A stretch of DNA of 64,000 nucleotides, taken from positions 62,001-126,000 of the IMG/VR virus record IMGVR_UViG_3300042691_041259; one strand, given 5' to 3'. Position 1 is the stretch's first letter; the number at the start of each line of letters is the position of its first letter. The position numbers and the translations under genes are program-made. Source of the stretch: a virus. This document shows positions 8,813-15,911 of this stretch, in pieces. Under the pieces are notes generated by a model that ran no database searches, was not told the origin of the DNA, and worked only from the letters and a program-made list of their open reading frames with translations.

Positions 8813-9997
8813 TTAGAAGAGCTGTGTTCTTACAATAATTTCAGGTGAGATTGGTGGAAGACCGATTGCTGAAATGAAACGGTTCAGTGGTTCAATCAAT
8901 CCTTTGGAAAACTGTGTGTCGTAATCAACCGGAGGAGCAAGCTCAGCCGGGAAGTTTCCGGGAAGGAACGCAAATACGTTTTCCTCACCGCGTTCTGCTT
9001 TTGCATAATAATACCGCACCTTATCGCCTGAGCGAATGAGCTGGTATTTGCCTTTCCACTTAGAAGTATTCAACAAATAATTATGGTAACCAGCCGCTCG
9101 AACGTGGATTGGACAACCTGAATTGATTACCAATTTCTTTCGATCTTCGGATATTCCTTTTTCATAGTCGCCAACGGCTGAAGAGAACGAAACGTTCTCA
9201 ATGTTTTCCATAATGAATGTTTGCTTTTCCTTCTTTAAGATTTCCGCAAAAGCTTTCAAATTAAGTTTGTTCTTTTCCCGGAAAATGTATTCCAGCATAG
9301 TCTTCATTCGAAGACGAATGAATGAAGGAGTAGACGACTGCGCAATTTCAACGCCTTTTGCTTTAATTTTCTTTTGAGGTTCATAGAAAACTCCAGGATC
9401 TTTCCAACGAATGTCCAATACATACTTTTTCTTACGAAGGAAGATTGCAGAATATGAGATTGTTTCCATCTCAAGATCTTGTATGTTCTCAGTTCCCCAT
9501 AATTCGGCATATCTATCAAATGCTTTTTTAAGGTAGTCCTTTAGTCGATGATTATAGACGCCAAGAACAAAATTAGTTGGATCCTCACCAGCCCAGTCCG
9601 AGCCAAACAGAGGTTCCTGAAAAGAAACGTAAGCCGAATCGGTGTCGCCATAGATTGTGACTTCGCCTTTTACAATTTCGGCTTTCGTAATACCAAGCTT
9701 TTTGTGGAGCTCAGTATCACGATGCCAAAATTCTTGGAAATACCTGTTAATGGTTTTAGATACAAACTTAATAATGTCTTGACCTTGCAGCGTAATGGCT
9801 TCCGCAACTCTTACATTATAGCCTACAAAGTAAGGCGATGCCGTTGCACCATAGATTGAGTTGATGAAGATTTTTATTGCCTGCTCCTCGTTAGTTTTTT
9901 CATTCATTACAAGGCTCAGTCGAGCAATTTCAGCCTGGATTTCTTCTCGCGAAGAAGCCGCTGGATCAATTTTACAATGTTTGTATTCTATCGTCAT
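8813..9997 (-). CDS. 43B: DNA polymerase B, C-terminal half (palm motifs B and C, thumb)
   Basis: 394 residues. It carries family-B motif B KIFINSIYG (42-50) and motif C YGDTDSAY (116-123, metal-binding D118 and D120), then the thumb. The exonuclease and motif A are missing here and lie in a separate gene at 22567-23946. The combined length, 459 plus 394 residues, is close to T4 gp43. The break falls in the fingers, between motifs A and B. The start overlaps the stop of the GIY-YIG endonuclease as ATGA. The two proteins must assemble to make an active polymerase; this is inferred. Confidence 0.92.
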   Translation of the reverse strand: MTIEYKHCKIDPAASSREEIQAEIARLSLVMNEKTNEEQAIKIFINSIYGATASPYFVGYNVRVAEAITLQGQDIIKFVSKTINRYFQEFWHRDTELHKKLGITKAEIVKGEVTIYGDTDSAYVSFQEPLFGSDWAGEDPTNFVLGVYNHRLKDYLKKAFDRYAELWGTENIQDLEMETISYSAIFLRKKKYVLDIRWKDPGVFYEPQKKIKAKGVEIAQSSTPSFIRLRMKTMLEYIFREKNKLNLKAFAEILKKEKQTFIMENIENVSFSSAVGDYEKGISEDRKKLVINSGCPIHVRAAGYHNYLLNTSKWKGKYQLIRSGDKVRYYYAKAERGEENVFAFLPGNFPAELAPPVDYDTQFSKGLIEPLNRFISAIGLPPISPEIIVRTQLF

Positions 9998-10572
9998 ACT
10001 TTTTTGGCGTGTGTATTACCGTTCATCAATTCTTCTTTTTGTTTTCTAAGGCGTTCCGCCTTTGGATTTTCACGCCAAAATCTTCTAAGTGATTCAGAAC
10101 GTTTTCTTTTGGTGTCTTCACTTTGCTGATGAGATCTGAGAGTTTCAGAGATTTTTGAATTTGTTTCTGGAGTTCTCTTCCATTTTCCATATTTGCCTTT
10201 ACCGCTTTTAGAAAGCGCAGCTTTATGAGATTCCGAAAGAGGCCGGTATTCCCGCTTTTTATCGTGTTTTATTCCAAAAGTTCCATATCCACCACCTAGT
10301 TTTAGATTCATGCACATTGGATCATCTAATACTTCTTGAGTTACTAATTGAGATTCACGCAATTTTAATTTTTCACGGTCATCGCAAAATTCAAGTATTT
10401 CAATTGAAAAATTTTCTCGGCCATGCTTTTTAATAGCTTTTGCTAGTAATGTGCCACTTCCGATATATCCATCATTCAGATTAGACGTGGAATGCATTCC
10501 AATGTAAAACTTTCCGTTTACCTTATTTGTAGTTTTATACACGTAATGATAGGTGTGCGGTTTTCTTGGCAT
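9994..10572 (-). CDS. GIY-YIG homing endonuclease, free-standing
   Basis: 192 residues. The N-terminal GIY-YIG nuclease domain shows YHYVYKTTNKVNGKFYIGMH (residues about 8-27) and GYIGSGTLL. The second half has two NUMOD3-like DNA-binding repeats (LSESHKAALSKSGKGK and RTPETNSKISETLRS), then basic SEDTKRKRSESLRRFW. Such enzymes cut intron-less or intein-less alleles to spread themselves. It abuts and overlaps the polymerase C-terminal half, so it may have caused or marked the polymerase split. Its start codon is buried in a near-perfect inverted repeat. Confidence 0.92.
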   Translation of the reverse strand: MPRKPHTYHYVYKTTNKVNGKFYIGMHSTSNLNDGYIGSGTLLAKAIKKHGRENFSIEILEFCDDREKLKLRESQLVTQEVLDDPMCMNLKLGGGYGTFGIKHDKKREYRPLSESHKAALSKSGKGKYGKWKRTPETNSKISETLRSHQQSEDTKRKRSESLRRFWRENPKAERLRKQKEELMNGNTHAKKV

Positions 10573-10612
10573 TTGATAGTATAGTTATTTTGACTATATA
10601 TCAAATGCCAAG
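10565..10612 (-). promoter_or_regulatory. Inverted repeat hiding the endonuclease start codon
   Basis: The arm 10565-10584 and the arm 10594-10612 pair over 19 bp with one bulged base, around a 9-base loop. The endonuclease ATG (10572-10570) is inside one arm, paired with the other. The upstream arm contains the candidate late promoter GATATATAG (10594-10602). Read-through transcripts from the clamp should mask the ATG, while transcripts starting at the internal promoter would lack the upstream arm. This copies the arrangement known for T4 I-TevI. Confidence 0.65.
10594..10602 (-). promoter_or_regulatory. Candidate late promoter inside the endonuclease hairpin
   Basis: GATATATAG on the minus strand, 21 bases before the endonuclease ATG and within the distal hairpin arm. 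Initiation just downstream would remove the masking arm. Confidence 0.5.
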
Positions 10613-10625
10613 GAACAAAAAGAGT

Positions 10626-11375
10626 CTACTCCGCTTTTCCGATGATTGTTTTTGTTTCTGTTTCGATTGATGAGAAAACGATACGGTCTCCTGAGAGGTA
10701 TGCAATTGCATCCTCACGATCCAAGAAGCCGAACTGGTTTTTGTAGATCGAAATTGAAACATCATCAGTAGGCTGATCAATATGCATCAGGGAAAGATCA
10801 TAACTGCGACCGGTAACTTTTACCTGGCCTTTGTTTACATCCAGTGTAAGCAACTTGTGGTCGCTATCAATTGTTGAGATGGATGAAATACGCTTCTGAT
10901 GTTCTTTGGTAAGAACAAAGTTGATAGGAGCAGACTCCGTGTTTGAGATACGGTCCATCATTTCGTCAGTGATGTGTGTAAACAAACGAAGACTTGCGCA
11001 TTGGAAGTTGATTTTCAAGCTTGGGCTTGAGAGAACCACCTCAGTACCAATCATGCCATCAGCAGTGTTTTCATACTTCAGGATAAATTCCACATCGGTG
11101 TCAGAAAAATGCTTGAATGCGTCAGTCAATTTGTCAACGCTGAAAATACCAAAAAGAACATTCTGTCCTGTGGCATTAGCAGATTCCATATCAAAAATCT
11201 GACTCATGTCAATTTTTGAAGATTTTACTACGCTACGTTCCGGCGTGTGGGTTTTGGCTTTAAGATAGCCGTTTTCAATTTCGAGAAGCAGTGTGCTCTC
11301 GATTGATGAGAATCGCTTAAGAAAGTTTGTGAACTCAGAAGCTGACTTTACTTTAAATGTGATTTGTTCTGCCAT
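10626..11375 (-). CDS. 45: Sliding clamp, gp45 type
   Basis: 249 residues, close to T4 gp45 (228). It opens MAEQITFKVKSASEFTNFLKRFSSIE and continues with alternating strands and amphipathic helices typical of the PCNA-like fold, with a C-terminal ...IVFSSIETETKTIIG strand. The trimeric ring tethers the polymerase to DNA and in T4 also activates late transcription. Upstream is a TGAATATAA element; downstream lies the endonuclease hairpin. Confidence 0.85.
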   Translation of the reverse strand: MAEQITFKVKSASEFTNFLKRFSSIESTLLLEIENGYLKAKTHTPERSVVKSSKIDMSQIFDMESANATGQNVLFGIFSVDKLTDAFKHFSDTDVEFILKYENTADGMIGTEVVLSSPSLKINFQCASLRLFTHITDEMMDRISNTESAPINFVLTKEHQKRISSISTIDSDHKLLTLDVNKGQVKVTGRSYDLSLMHIDQPTDDVSISIYKNQFGFLDREDAIAYLSGDRIVFSSIETETKTIIGKAE

Positions 11376-11393
11376 TTTACTTTTTGTTTGATT

Positions 11394-11402
11394 TTATATT
11401 CA
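11394..11402 (-). promoter_or_regulatory. Candidate early/middle upstream element (TGAATATAA)
   Basis: TGAATATAA followed by AATC on the minus strand, 18 bases before the clamp ATG at 11375. One of at least seven copies in the window. Confidence 0.4.
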
Positions 11403-11418
11403 GAAGTTAAACTTAGTT

Positions 11419-12069
11419 TTAGATGATGTCATCAACCAGGCCATTCTTACGACAGATAGCTGAATTCCACCAGATGTCATGTTTCAAAATCTCATCCAAT
11501 TTCTCGGCCTTGATTTTAGTGCGTTCTAAATACCATTCTTTCATGGTCTTCATAATCTCCTCGTTGCTTTTGTAACTGTCTTGCAACTCAGTAAATTTAC
11601 CCCATGAAGAATCGCTCAGCTCATGAATGAGCATATAAGCGTTTTTGCGCATCAGCCTACGAGTTCCTGAAGTAGAAATAACAGTGGCAGCAGAAGCCGC
11701 ACAGCCTTCCACAATAGTGACTACGGGAACGGTGGTCTTGATCCTCTCAATGGTATCTGCGATTGCAAACGCCGAAAAGAGTTCTCCACCATAAGAATTG
11801 ATGTGCAACCAGATAGGTGGCGGTGAATTCACTTCATACATACTGTTGAAGACTCCAGCCAGGTTTTGCATAGAAGCCTGGTGCAGCTTTTGATTCAACA
11901 GCAAAGCAGACTCGGGAGTTACCGGTGCATAGAAGTAAATGTGATCTCCGTGAGTAGAGATAAGTGGATTACTTTCGTAGTAGTCCTCGTTACGCTTCGA
12001 GCGTGGATGTTTGAGATTCTGCATCTCGTTGTTCATTGGATCCATAATGTTCATTGTAAAACTTGTCAA
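11419..12069 (-). CDS. ClpP-like serine protease
   Basis: 216 residues with the ClpP/crotonase fold pattern: LHINSYGGELFSAFAIADTI, the nucleophile region GCAASAATVI (catalytic serine), and YMLIHEL with the catalytic histidine. Aspartate should follow in the C-terminal part. ClpP acts as a chambered protease; in several phages a ClpP-like enzyme is the prohead protease, and that would matter here given the many leader-bearing proteins. Its position between clamp and topoisomerase does not settle this. The start at 12069 overlaps the previous gene by 80 bases; ATGs at 12045 or 12024 are alternatives. Confidence 0.85.
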   Translation of the reverse strand: MTSFTMNIMDPMNNEMQNLKHPRSKRNEDYYESNPLISTHGDHIYFYAPVTPESALLLNQKLHQASMQNLAGVFNSMYEVNSPPPIWLHINSYGGELFSAFAIADTIERIKTTVPVVTIVEGCAASAATVISTSGTRRLMRKNAYMLIHELSDSSWGKFTELQDSYKSNEEIMKTMKEWYLERTKIKAEKLDEILKHDIWWNSAICRKNGLVDDII

Positions 12070-12382
12070 CTGCTACTTCCAGGTCTACATACAAAGGAAA
12101 GTTTTGTACCATATCTTCAATTTTCATGGTTCTGAATTTTTCATCAGTTCCATAAATGGCAACACCTTCGCCTCTTGCGTAGTACTGAACAGCAATAAAT
12201 TTTCTGTCATTTACTGAAATGTGCCAGGCAACATTTCGCGTTGTTGATTTAGGAATTTTAACAAGCTTCCAGGGCTTGGACTTTCGATCAAAGGTAGGGT
12301 TGAGATTGATCTCACGCATTACCTTTACATGAACGTCTGTTAGGTTGCCCGAAGGCGTTTCTCTAGATGTTGTAATTCGCAT
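11990..12382 (-). CDS. Hypothetical protein between topoisomerase A and ClpP
   Basis: 130 residues, MRITTSRETPSGNLTDVHVK..., mixed strand/helix with a Ser/Thr/Glu-rich C-terminus. It starts immediately at the topoisomerase stop (12383), implying coupled translation, and its last 80 bases overlap the ClpP-like gene in another frame. No recognisable domain. Confidence 0.7.
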   Translation of the reverse strand: MRITTSRETPSGNLTDVHVKVMREINLNPTFDRKSKPWKLVKIPKSTTRNVAWHISVNDRKFIAVQYYARGEGVAIYGTDEKFRTMKIEDMVQNFPLYVDLEVAVDKFYNEHYGSNEQRDAESQTSTLEA

Positions 12383-13780
12383 TTATTCTTCGTTTGATGT
12401 TTCCGTTTCTTCAGTCTCAAGGTCTCCGTCCCAGAGTTCAATTCCGTCAATTTCGCCTTCATCCTCAAATAGGTTTGTGGCGGCAGCCTTACTCATAGTA
12501 CCGCGTTTTACGGCAGTGTCCTCCATTTTTGCAAGTTCAGTAGTTGCTACTGCAAGTTCTTTTGCCTGGTCGGAAACTTGTTTCTCGAGTTTTGCAATTT
12601 CCTTGCGAGTCCGTTCAAGCTCTTGTGAGTTAAGGGATTTCAGATAGATAGATTCCAATCGACGCTTTACTCTTGAATTGGAAGTAACCTTTTCCAAGAA
12701 CTTGTCAACCTCGGTTTCTCCACGTTGCTTTTCAAGCATATATACCAGGTACTTCTCTTTACAGCGTTGAAATTCCAACTCATCATTGGCTTCCAGCATA
12801 AAGTGTTCAGCACGTTTTACTCGCAACTGAGCAATACGGTACTTAAAATCTGTGATGTAGTCTTCAATTCGGTCGTACTCGAGAACTAATCCGTCTTTTA
12901 CAAATACTGGTGTTTCTGTTACTAGCATTTTTGTGCCTTTCATAATTGCGTCAGAAAAAGCATTCCAGCCTTCAAGGTCACCAGAATATCGAAGGAGAAT
13001 ATCCACATTTGTAGAGGAATTGTTAGTTACCTTTACTCCAGGATGGTAGTTCATTATTGAATCCAGCTTCTTTAGGAACGAACCGTACTTCATTAAAGGA
13101 GGAAGCTCGGTAACTCGCATCCATCGTTCAGCATCATTCTTTTCAACTACGCCTTCAATCAGCCATGATTTATTAAGACCTTGATAACGTGTGATTTTTC
13201 CGTTAAAGCCTTTAAACACTGGCTTAACCTCAGTGATTTTTCCATCCAAGAACTTCTGTACATCAGAAAGACTTCTTGGCAATACTGTGGTTTTGTAACC
13301 TACGGCAATACCGATGATAGTGGTTGTTAGACCAATTGGCAAGTCAACCCAGAGAGGATCCCATCCAGTCTCGTCATTTCGAGTATTAAGGAATACGTTC
13401 TTTCGAATTGTTTCCGAAATGCCCGGAGCAATTTTTACAGAGGTATAACGAGCAGCTGAAGGTTCTTGTTGAACTGGTGTTCCAAAGAATCCATCACCTA
13501 GTAGCAGCTGTTCCGAGCAACCAAACGGACGAGCCAGTTTATTAACCGCTCCCGTAAGTGATTTGTCACCGTGGTGATATCCATCAGAAATGCAGGATCC
13601 TACTACCGAAATTGTTTTATTGAAATTGGAAGGAGCGTTAACCAGAATGAATCTCTGAACATTAGTCAAACCATCATAAAAAGATGGAATGCCTCGGTTT
13701 TCCAATACGTACAATGCGTAATTTCGAAAGTTTGTGTTAATCTGCTTTGAAATGGGTAAGTTGTAGATTTTTTTCGCCAT
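12383..13780 (-). CDS. 52: DNA topoisomerase II, subunit A type (gp52)
   Basis: 465 residues, close to T4 gp52. It holds the breakage-reunion domain of the type IIA enzyme, with the active-site tyrosine Y112 in the AARYTSV motif and the preceding YHHGDKSLTGAV region. The C-terminal third is coiled coil and ends in an acidic tail. It partners the ATPase subunit at 15912-17729; in T4 the enzyme helps replication initiation. A TGAATATAA element lies 21 bases upstream. Confidence 0.93.
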   Translation of the reverse strand: MAKKIYNLPISKQINTNFRNYALYVLENRGIPSFYDGLTNVQRFILVNAPSNFNKTISVVGSCISDGYHHGDKSLTGAVNKLARPFGCSEQLLLGDGFFGTPVQQEPSAARYTSVKIAPGISETIRKNVFLNTRNDETGWDPLWVDLPIGLTTTIIGIAVGYKTTVLPRSLSDVQKFLDGKITEVKPVFKGFNGKITRYQGLNKSWLIEGVVEKNDAERWMRVTELPPLMKYGSFLKKLDSIMNYHPGVKVTNNSSTNVDILLRYSGDLEGWNAFSDAIMKGTKMLVTETPVFVKDGLVLEYDRIEDYITDFKYRIAQLRVKRAEHFMLEANDELEFQRCKEKYLVYMLEKQRGETEVDKFLEKVTSNSRVKRRLESIYLKSLNSQELERTRKEIAKLEKQVSDQAKELAVATTELAKMEDTAVKRGTMSKAAATNLFEDEGEIDGIELWDGDLETEETETSNEE

Positions 13781-13801
13781 TTTATTTTATAGCATTTATG
13801 T

Positions 13802-13810
13802 TTATATTCA
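13802..13810 (-). promoter_or_regulatory. Candidate early/middle upstream element (TGAATATAA)
   Basis: TGAATATAA on the minus strand 21 bases before the topoisomerase A start at 13780 and just downstream of the terminator at 13848-13875, so this gene probably begins a new transcript. Confidence 0.45.
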
Positions 13811-13847
13811 AATAAAGGATAAAAGTTTCAAAAGCTATTAACAAAAG

Positions 13848-13875
13848 AAAAGTCTCTACTTGCGTAGAGACTTTT
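13848..13875 (-). terminator. Intrinsic terminator after the outer-membrane-like gene
   Basis: A perfect 12-bp stem (AAAAGTCTCTAC and its complement) with a 4-base loop, followed on the minus strand by CTTTTG. It lies 21 bases past the stop at 13897. Confidence 0.8.
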
Positions 13876-13896
13876 CCAATAGTGTTTGTTTTCAGT

Positions 13897-14535
13897 TTAG
13901 AAGTAGAGAGACAAGAAGATCGATCCGTCCAGGTTATCAACTCCAAGATTCAATGAAGTAGCTTTGTCAACCTTTCCGTAAGAAAGACCCCAGCCATATT
14001 CAGCACCGAGAGAAACTTTAGGTGCTACAAAATACTGTGCACCCAAGAAACCGCGAACGTTTACGTCAAAAGCATTTGGGGCTTTCGTTTCTACAGAGCT
14101 TATAGTAGTTTTTCCATTTGAAAAGCCAACTCCAGCTTCAGCTCCATAAAAGCCTTGCAAACGGCCATGACCACGGAAGTTCTGTACGCCTGCACCAAGA
14201 GCAATGCTTGTACCGGTAGTCTTTACTGAATCAGCTGATGTATTTGTATAACCAATTCCAACTTTTACACGGTAAGCCTTGGTATCAGTCTTCATATAGC
14301 TACCAGTAATGGTGTTGACGTTTTGGTACGCCATGTTTACGCTATTTTCGCTGTGACCGATAAAGTTTCCAAAGTAGTTCAAAACAGGGGTTGCATCAAA
14401 ACCAAGCGAACAGTCGCCGGCTTGTGGAAGAATAGCCTTGCCAGTCTTGTTACAACATGCAGCTGGCGTTTCCACCTGTGCATTAGCAATAGTGAGCCCA
14501 AATACAAGGGCAATCGTCAAAAACAGATTTTTCAT
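13897..14535 (-). CDS. Secreted outer-membrane beta-barrel-like protein
   Basis: 212 residues. It starts with a signal peptide, MKNLFLTIALVFGLTIANAQ, of the style common in Bacteroidota, with cleavage likely near residue 19/20. The rest alternates polar and hydrophobic residues in short glycine-rich strands (VKVGIGYTNTSA, ALGAGVQNF, GAEAGVGFSNG, SLGAEYGWGLSYG) and ends in SIFLSLYF, with a terminal aromatic as in porin-like barrels. It has its own terminator and a private upstream region. A phage-encoded outer-membrane barrel could block superinfection or alter the host surface; inferred. Whether it was recently acquired from a host I cannot tell. Confidence 0.75.
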   Translation of the reverse strand: MKNLFLTIALVFGLTIANAQVETPAACCNKTGKAILPQAGDCSLGFDATPVLNYFGNFIGHSENSVNMAYQNVNTITGSYMKTDTKAYRVKVGIGYTNTSADSVKTTGTSIALGAGVQNFRGHGRLQGFYGAEAGVGFSNGKTTISSVETKAPNAFDVNVRGFLGAQYFVAPKVSLGAEYGWGLSYGKVDKATSLNLGVDNLDGSIFLSLYF

Positions 14536-14601
14536 TTGATTGATTTGTTTGTTTATGTTTATTTAGCAGTAGATATATTCACAAAATGTAAAAAGTTTCA
14601 C

Positions 14602-14629
14602 AAAAAAAGAGGCTATTGTTAATAGCCTC
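14602..14629 (-). terminator. Intrinsic terminator
   Basis: A 9-bp stem (GAGGCTATT and complement) with a 3-base loop, followed on the minus strand by TTTTTTTG. It lies just after the stop of the gene ending at 14636. Confidence 0.85.
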
Positions 14630-14635
14630 CATTTG

Positions 14636-14893
14636 TTAAAGATTCTTTAAAATCTCTGCCGTACTTTTTATTGTGTCCTCCACTTCCGTTCGTTTAGAAT
14701 CATCCATGACTACGGTGATTACTACCCGATCTTTAGACTTACCGTCGGGCTGATTGTCAAGTACCTCAGCTCCAAGAGGTTTAAGGTCGTTCAACAAATT
14801 GAACGTGTTAAAGTCTTTACCGACTTTCAGCAAATAGCGGTACTGCTTTTTGCCTTCATAAAGAAACTCTACGTAATTTGATACGTGTCTCAT
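14636..14893 (-). CDS. Small hypothetical protein, possible leader-family member
   Basis: 85 residues. The opening MRHVSNYVEFLYEGK weakly resembles the shared leader, with LYE as a possible cleavage site, but the rest of the leader pattern is loose. The body is an alternating strand/helix domain (KQYRYLLKVGKDFN ... DRVVITVVMDDSKR). It overlaps the stop of the ferritin-like gene by four bases and ends at a strong terminator, so it closes a transcript. Confidence 0.7.
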   Translation of the reverse strand: MRHVSNYVEFLYEGKKQYRYLLKVGKDFNTFNLLNDLKPLGAEVLDNQPDGKSKDRVVITVVMDDSKRTEVEDTIKSTAEILKNL

Positions 14894-15249
14894 TTAAGAG
14901 TCAATAAGTATTTGAGTTTGTCAAGCGCTGCTTTGATCTCATCGCAAATGTTCTTTAATTCGCTATCGCCATCTGCAATAAACGCGTTAGAGAAGAAGTC
15001 CAGCAAGCCATCAATAAAGGGTTCAACTTTAATGTTGTCAATATCGGCAACCGCAATCTGCTTCATGCCACCAAACTTGGGACGGCCATACTTACCGCTA
15101 TATGCTTCAATCAAGCTGTCAAACAGCTCATCCAATGTATCGTAAGTCATGCCAAAAGCATTATGCTCTGCGTAGCTTTCTGTTTGCCAGTGTAATACTC
15201 GCAACTGTGCCTGGATTTGTAGCACGTTATTTAAGAGTTCTTTTTCCAT
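14890..15249 (-). CDS. Dps/ferritin-like four-helix protein
   Basis: 119 residues, almost wholly helical. The segment LHWQTESYAEHNAFGMTYD ... LFDSLIEAYSGKYGRP has the His/Asp/Glu spacing seen in Dps and ferritin helices (HW...H...D..D..E). It is shorter than Dps (about 160 residues), so it may be a reduced relative rather than a working iron-storage protein. It overlaps the downstream small gene by ATGA. A second, longer ferritin is at 35387-35959. Confidence 0.65.
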   Translation of the reverse strand: MEKELLNNVLQIQAQLRVLHWQTESYAEHNAFGMTYDTLDELFDSLIEAYSGKYGRPKFGGMKQIAVADIDNIKVEPFIDGLLDFFSNAFIADGDSELKNICDEIKAALDKLKYLLTLK

Positions 15250-15305
15250 TTATCTTTTTTGGTTTTTACGCTTCTTGTATAATCATTGCATCAATGATAT
15301 GACCT

Positions 15306-15623
15306 TTATTTGTTTACCCAAGCACCTTCTTCTCCGTATGTGTATACGGCAACTTCGGAATTGTGCTTAACCGCAATAAGTTCCATTTTGTCCCAGTCTG
15401 AATCCTTCTTCAACTCATCAGCTACACCGGATTGATCGTATTTCTTTAACTTCTTGTCAAAGTCTTTTCCAACCGCAGTGTCAACCACCTGCCATGCATT
15501 GTCATCTCCGTATACAAAGGCAGTATTGCCAGGTTTTACTTGGTCAAACGACTTTGGATTGTATTTAACAGCTTCGCTCATAGAATCGCTGATGAAGCTT
15601 TCATATGTTTTAATATGTTTCAT
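15306..15623 (-). CDS. Leader-family protein, 105 aa (putative head internal protein)
   Basis: Starts MKHIKTYESFISDSMSEAV, a clear member of the shared leader family, although the expected (I/L)-x-E site is replaced by ISD followed by MSE. The body is a small, strand-rich domain with WQVVD and VAVYTYGEEGAW. Leader-type proteins are inferred to be packaged in the head; this one has no recognised enzymatic motif. Confidence 0.8.
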   Translation of the reverse strand: MKHIKTYESFISDSMSEAVKYNPKSFDQVKPGNTAFVYGDDNAWQVVDTAVGKDFDKKLKKYDQSGVADELKKDSDWDKMELIAVKHNSEVAVYTYGEEGAWVNK

Positions 15624-15649
15624 TCCTTTGATTATTTTATTTGTAGAAG

Positions 15650-15877
15650 TTAGTCTTTGTATTCAGCTCTTTCCTCGGCCTTTGCAGCATCAATGATATC
15701 GATGATGCAATCTGCTAATCTATCTGCATGTTTATAGTCTAAGATTGCTCCAGTTGCTTGTAGCTCCTTTTCCAAAGCTTCCACAGCTACTTTAACTTCA
15801 CCTTCCAAACTTGGTCTGATAGCTTTTGTTATTGCTCCTTCATTTAAGAAGTTCTCAAATGTGCGTACGTGCTTCAT
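15650..15877 (-). CDS. Leader-family protein, 75 aa (putative head internal protein)
   Basis: Starts MKHVRTFENFLNEGAITKA with an LNE site after residue 13. The rest is helical, with an acidic face (KVAVEALEKELQ, DAAKAEERAEYKD). A GATATATAG element lies 20 bases upstream, matching expression with virion genes. No known fold recognised. Confidence 0.8.
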   Translation of the reverse strand: MKHVRTFENFLNEGAITKAIRPSLEGEVKVAVEALEKELQATGAILDYKHADRLADCIIDIIDAAKAEERAEYKD

Positions 15878-15897
15878 TCTTTGATTTTTTTTACCTA

Positions 15898-15906
15898 CTA
15901 TATATC
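15898..15906 (-). promoter_or_regulatory. Candidate late promoter (GATATATAG)
   Basis: GATATATAG on the minus strand, 20 bases before the ATG at 15877 of a leader-family gene and just after the topoisomerase ATPase stop. Confidence 0.5.
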
Positions 15907-15911
15907 TTAGG

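Noticed and set aside
12345-12647. Plus-strand serine-rich frame opposite topoisomerase A
   Set aside because: It is the antisense of a conserved gp52 region; the serine-rich composition is an effect of the coding strand.
15286-15300. Short TCATTG hairpin upstream of a leader gene
   Set aside because: Only a 6-bp stem without a T-tract; too weak to call a terminator.
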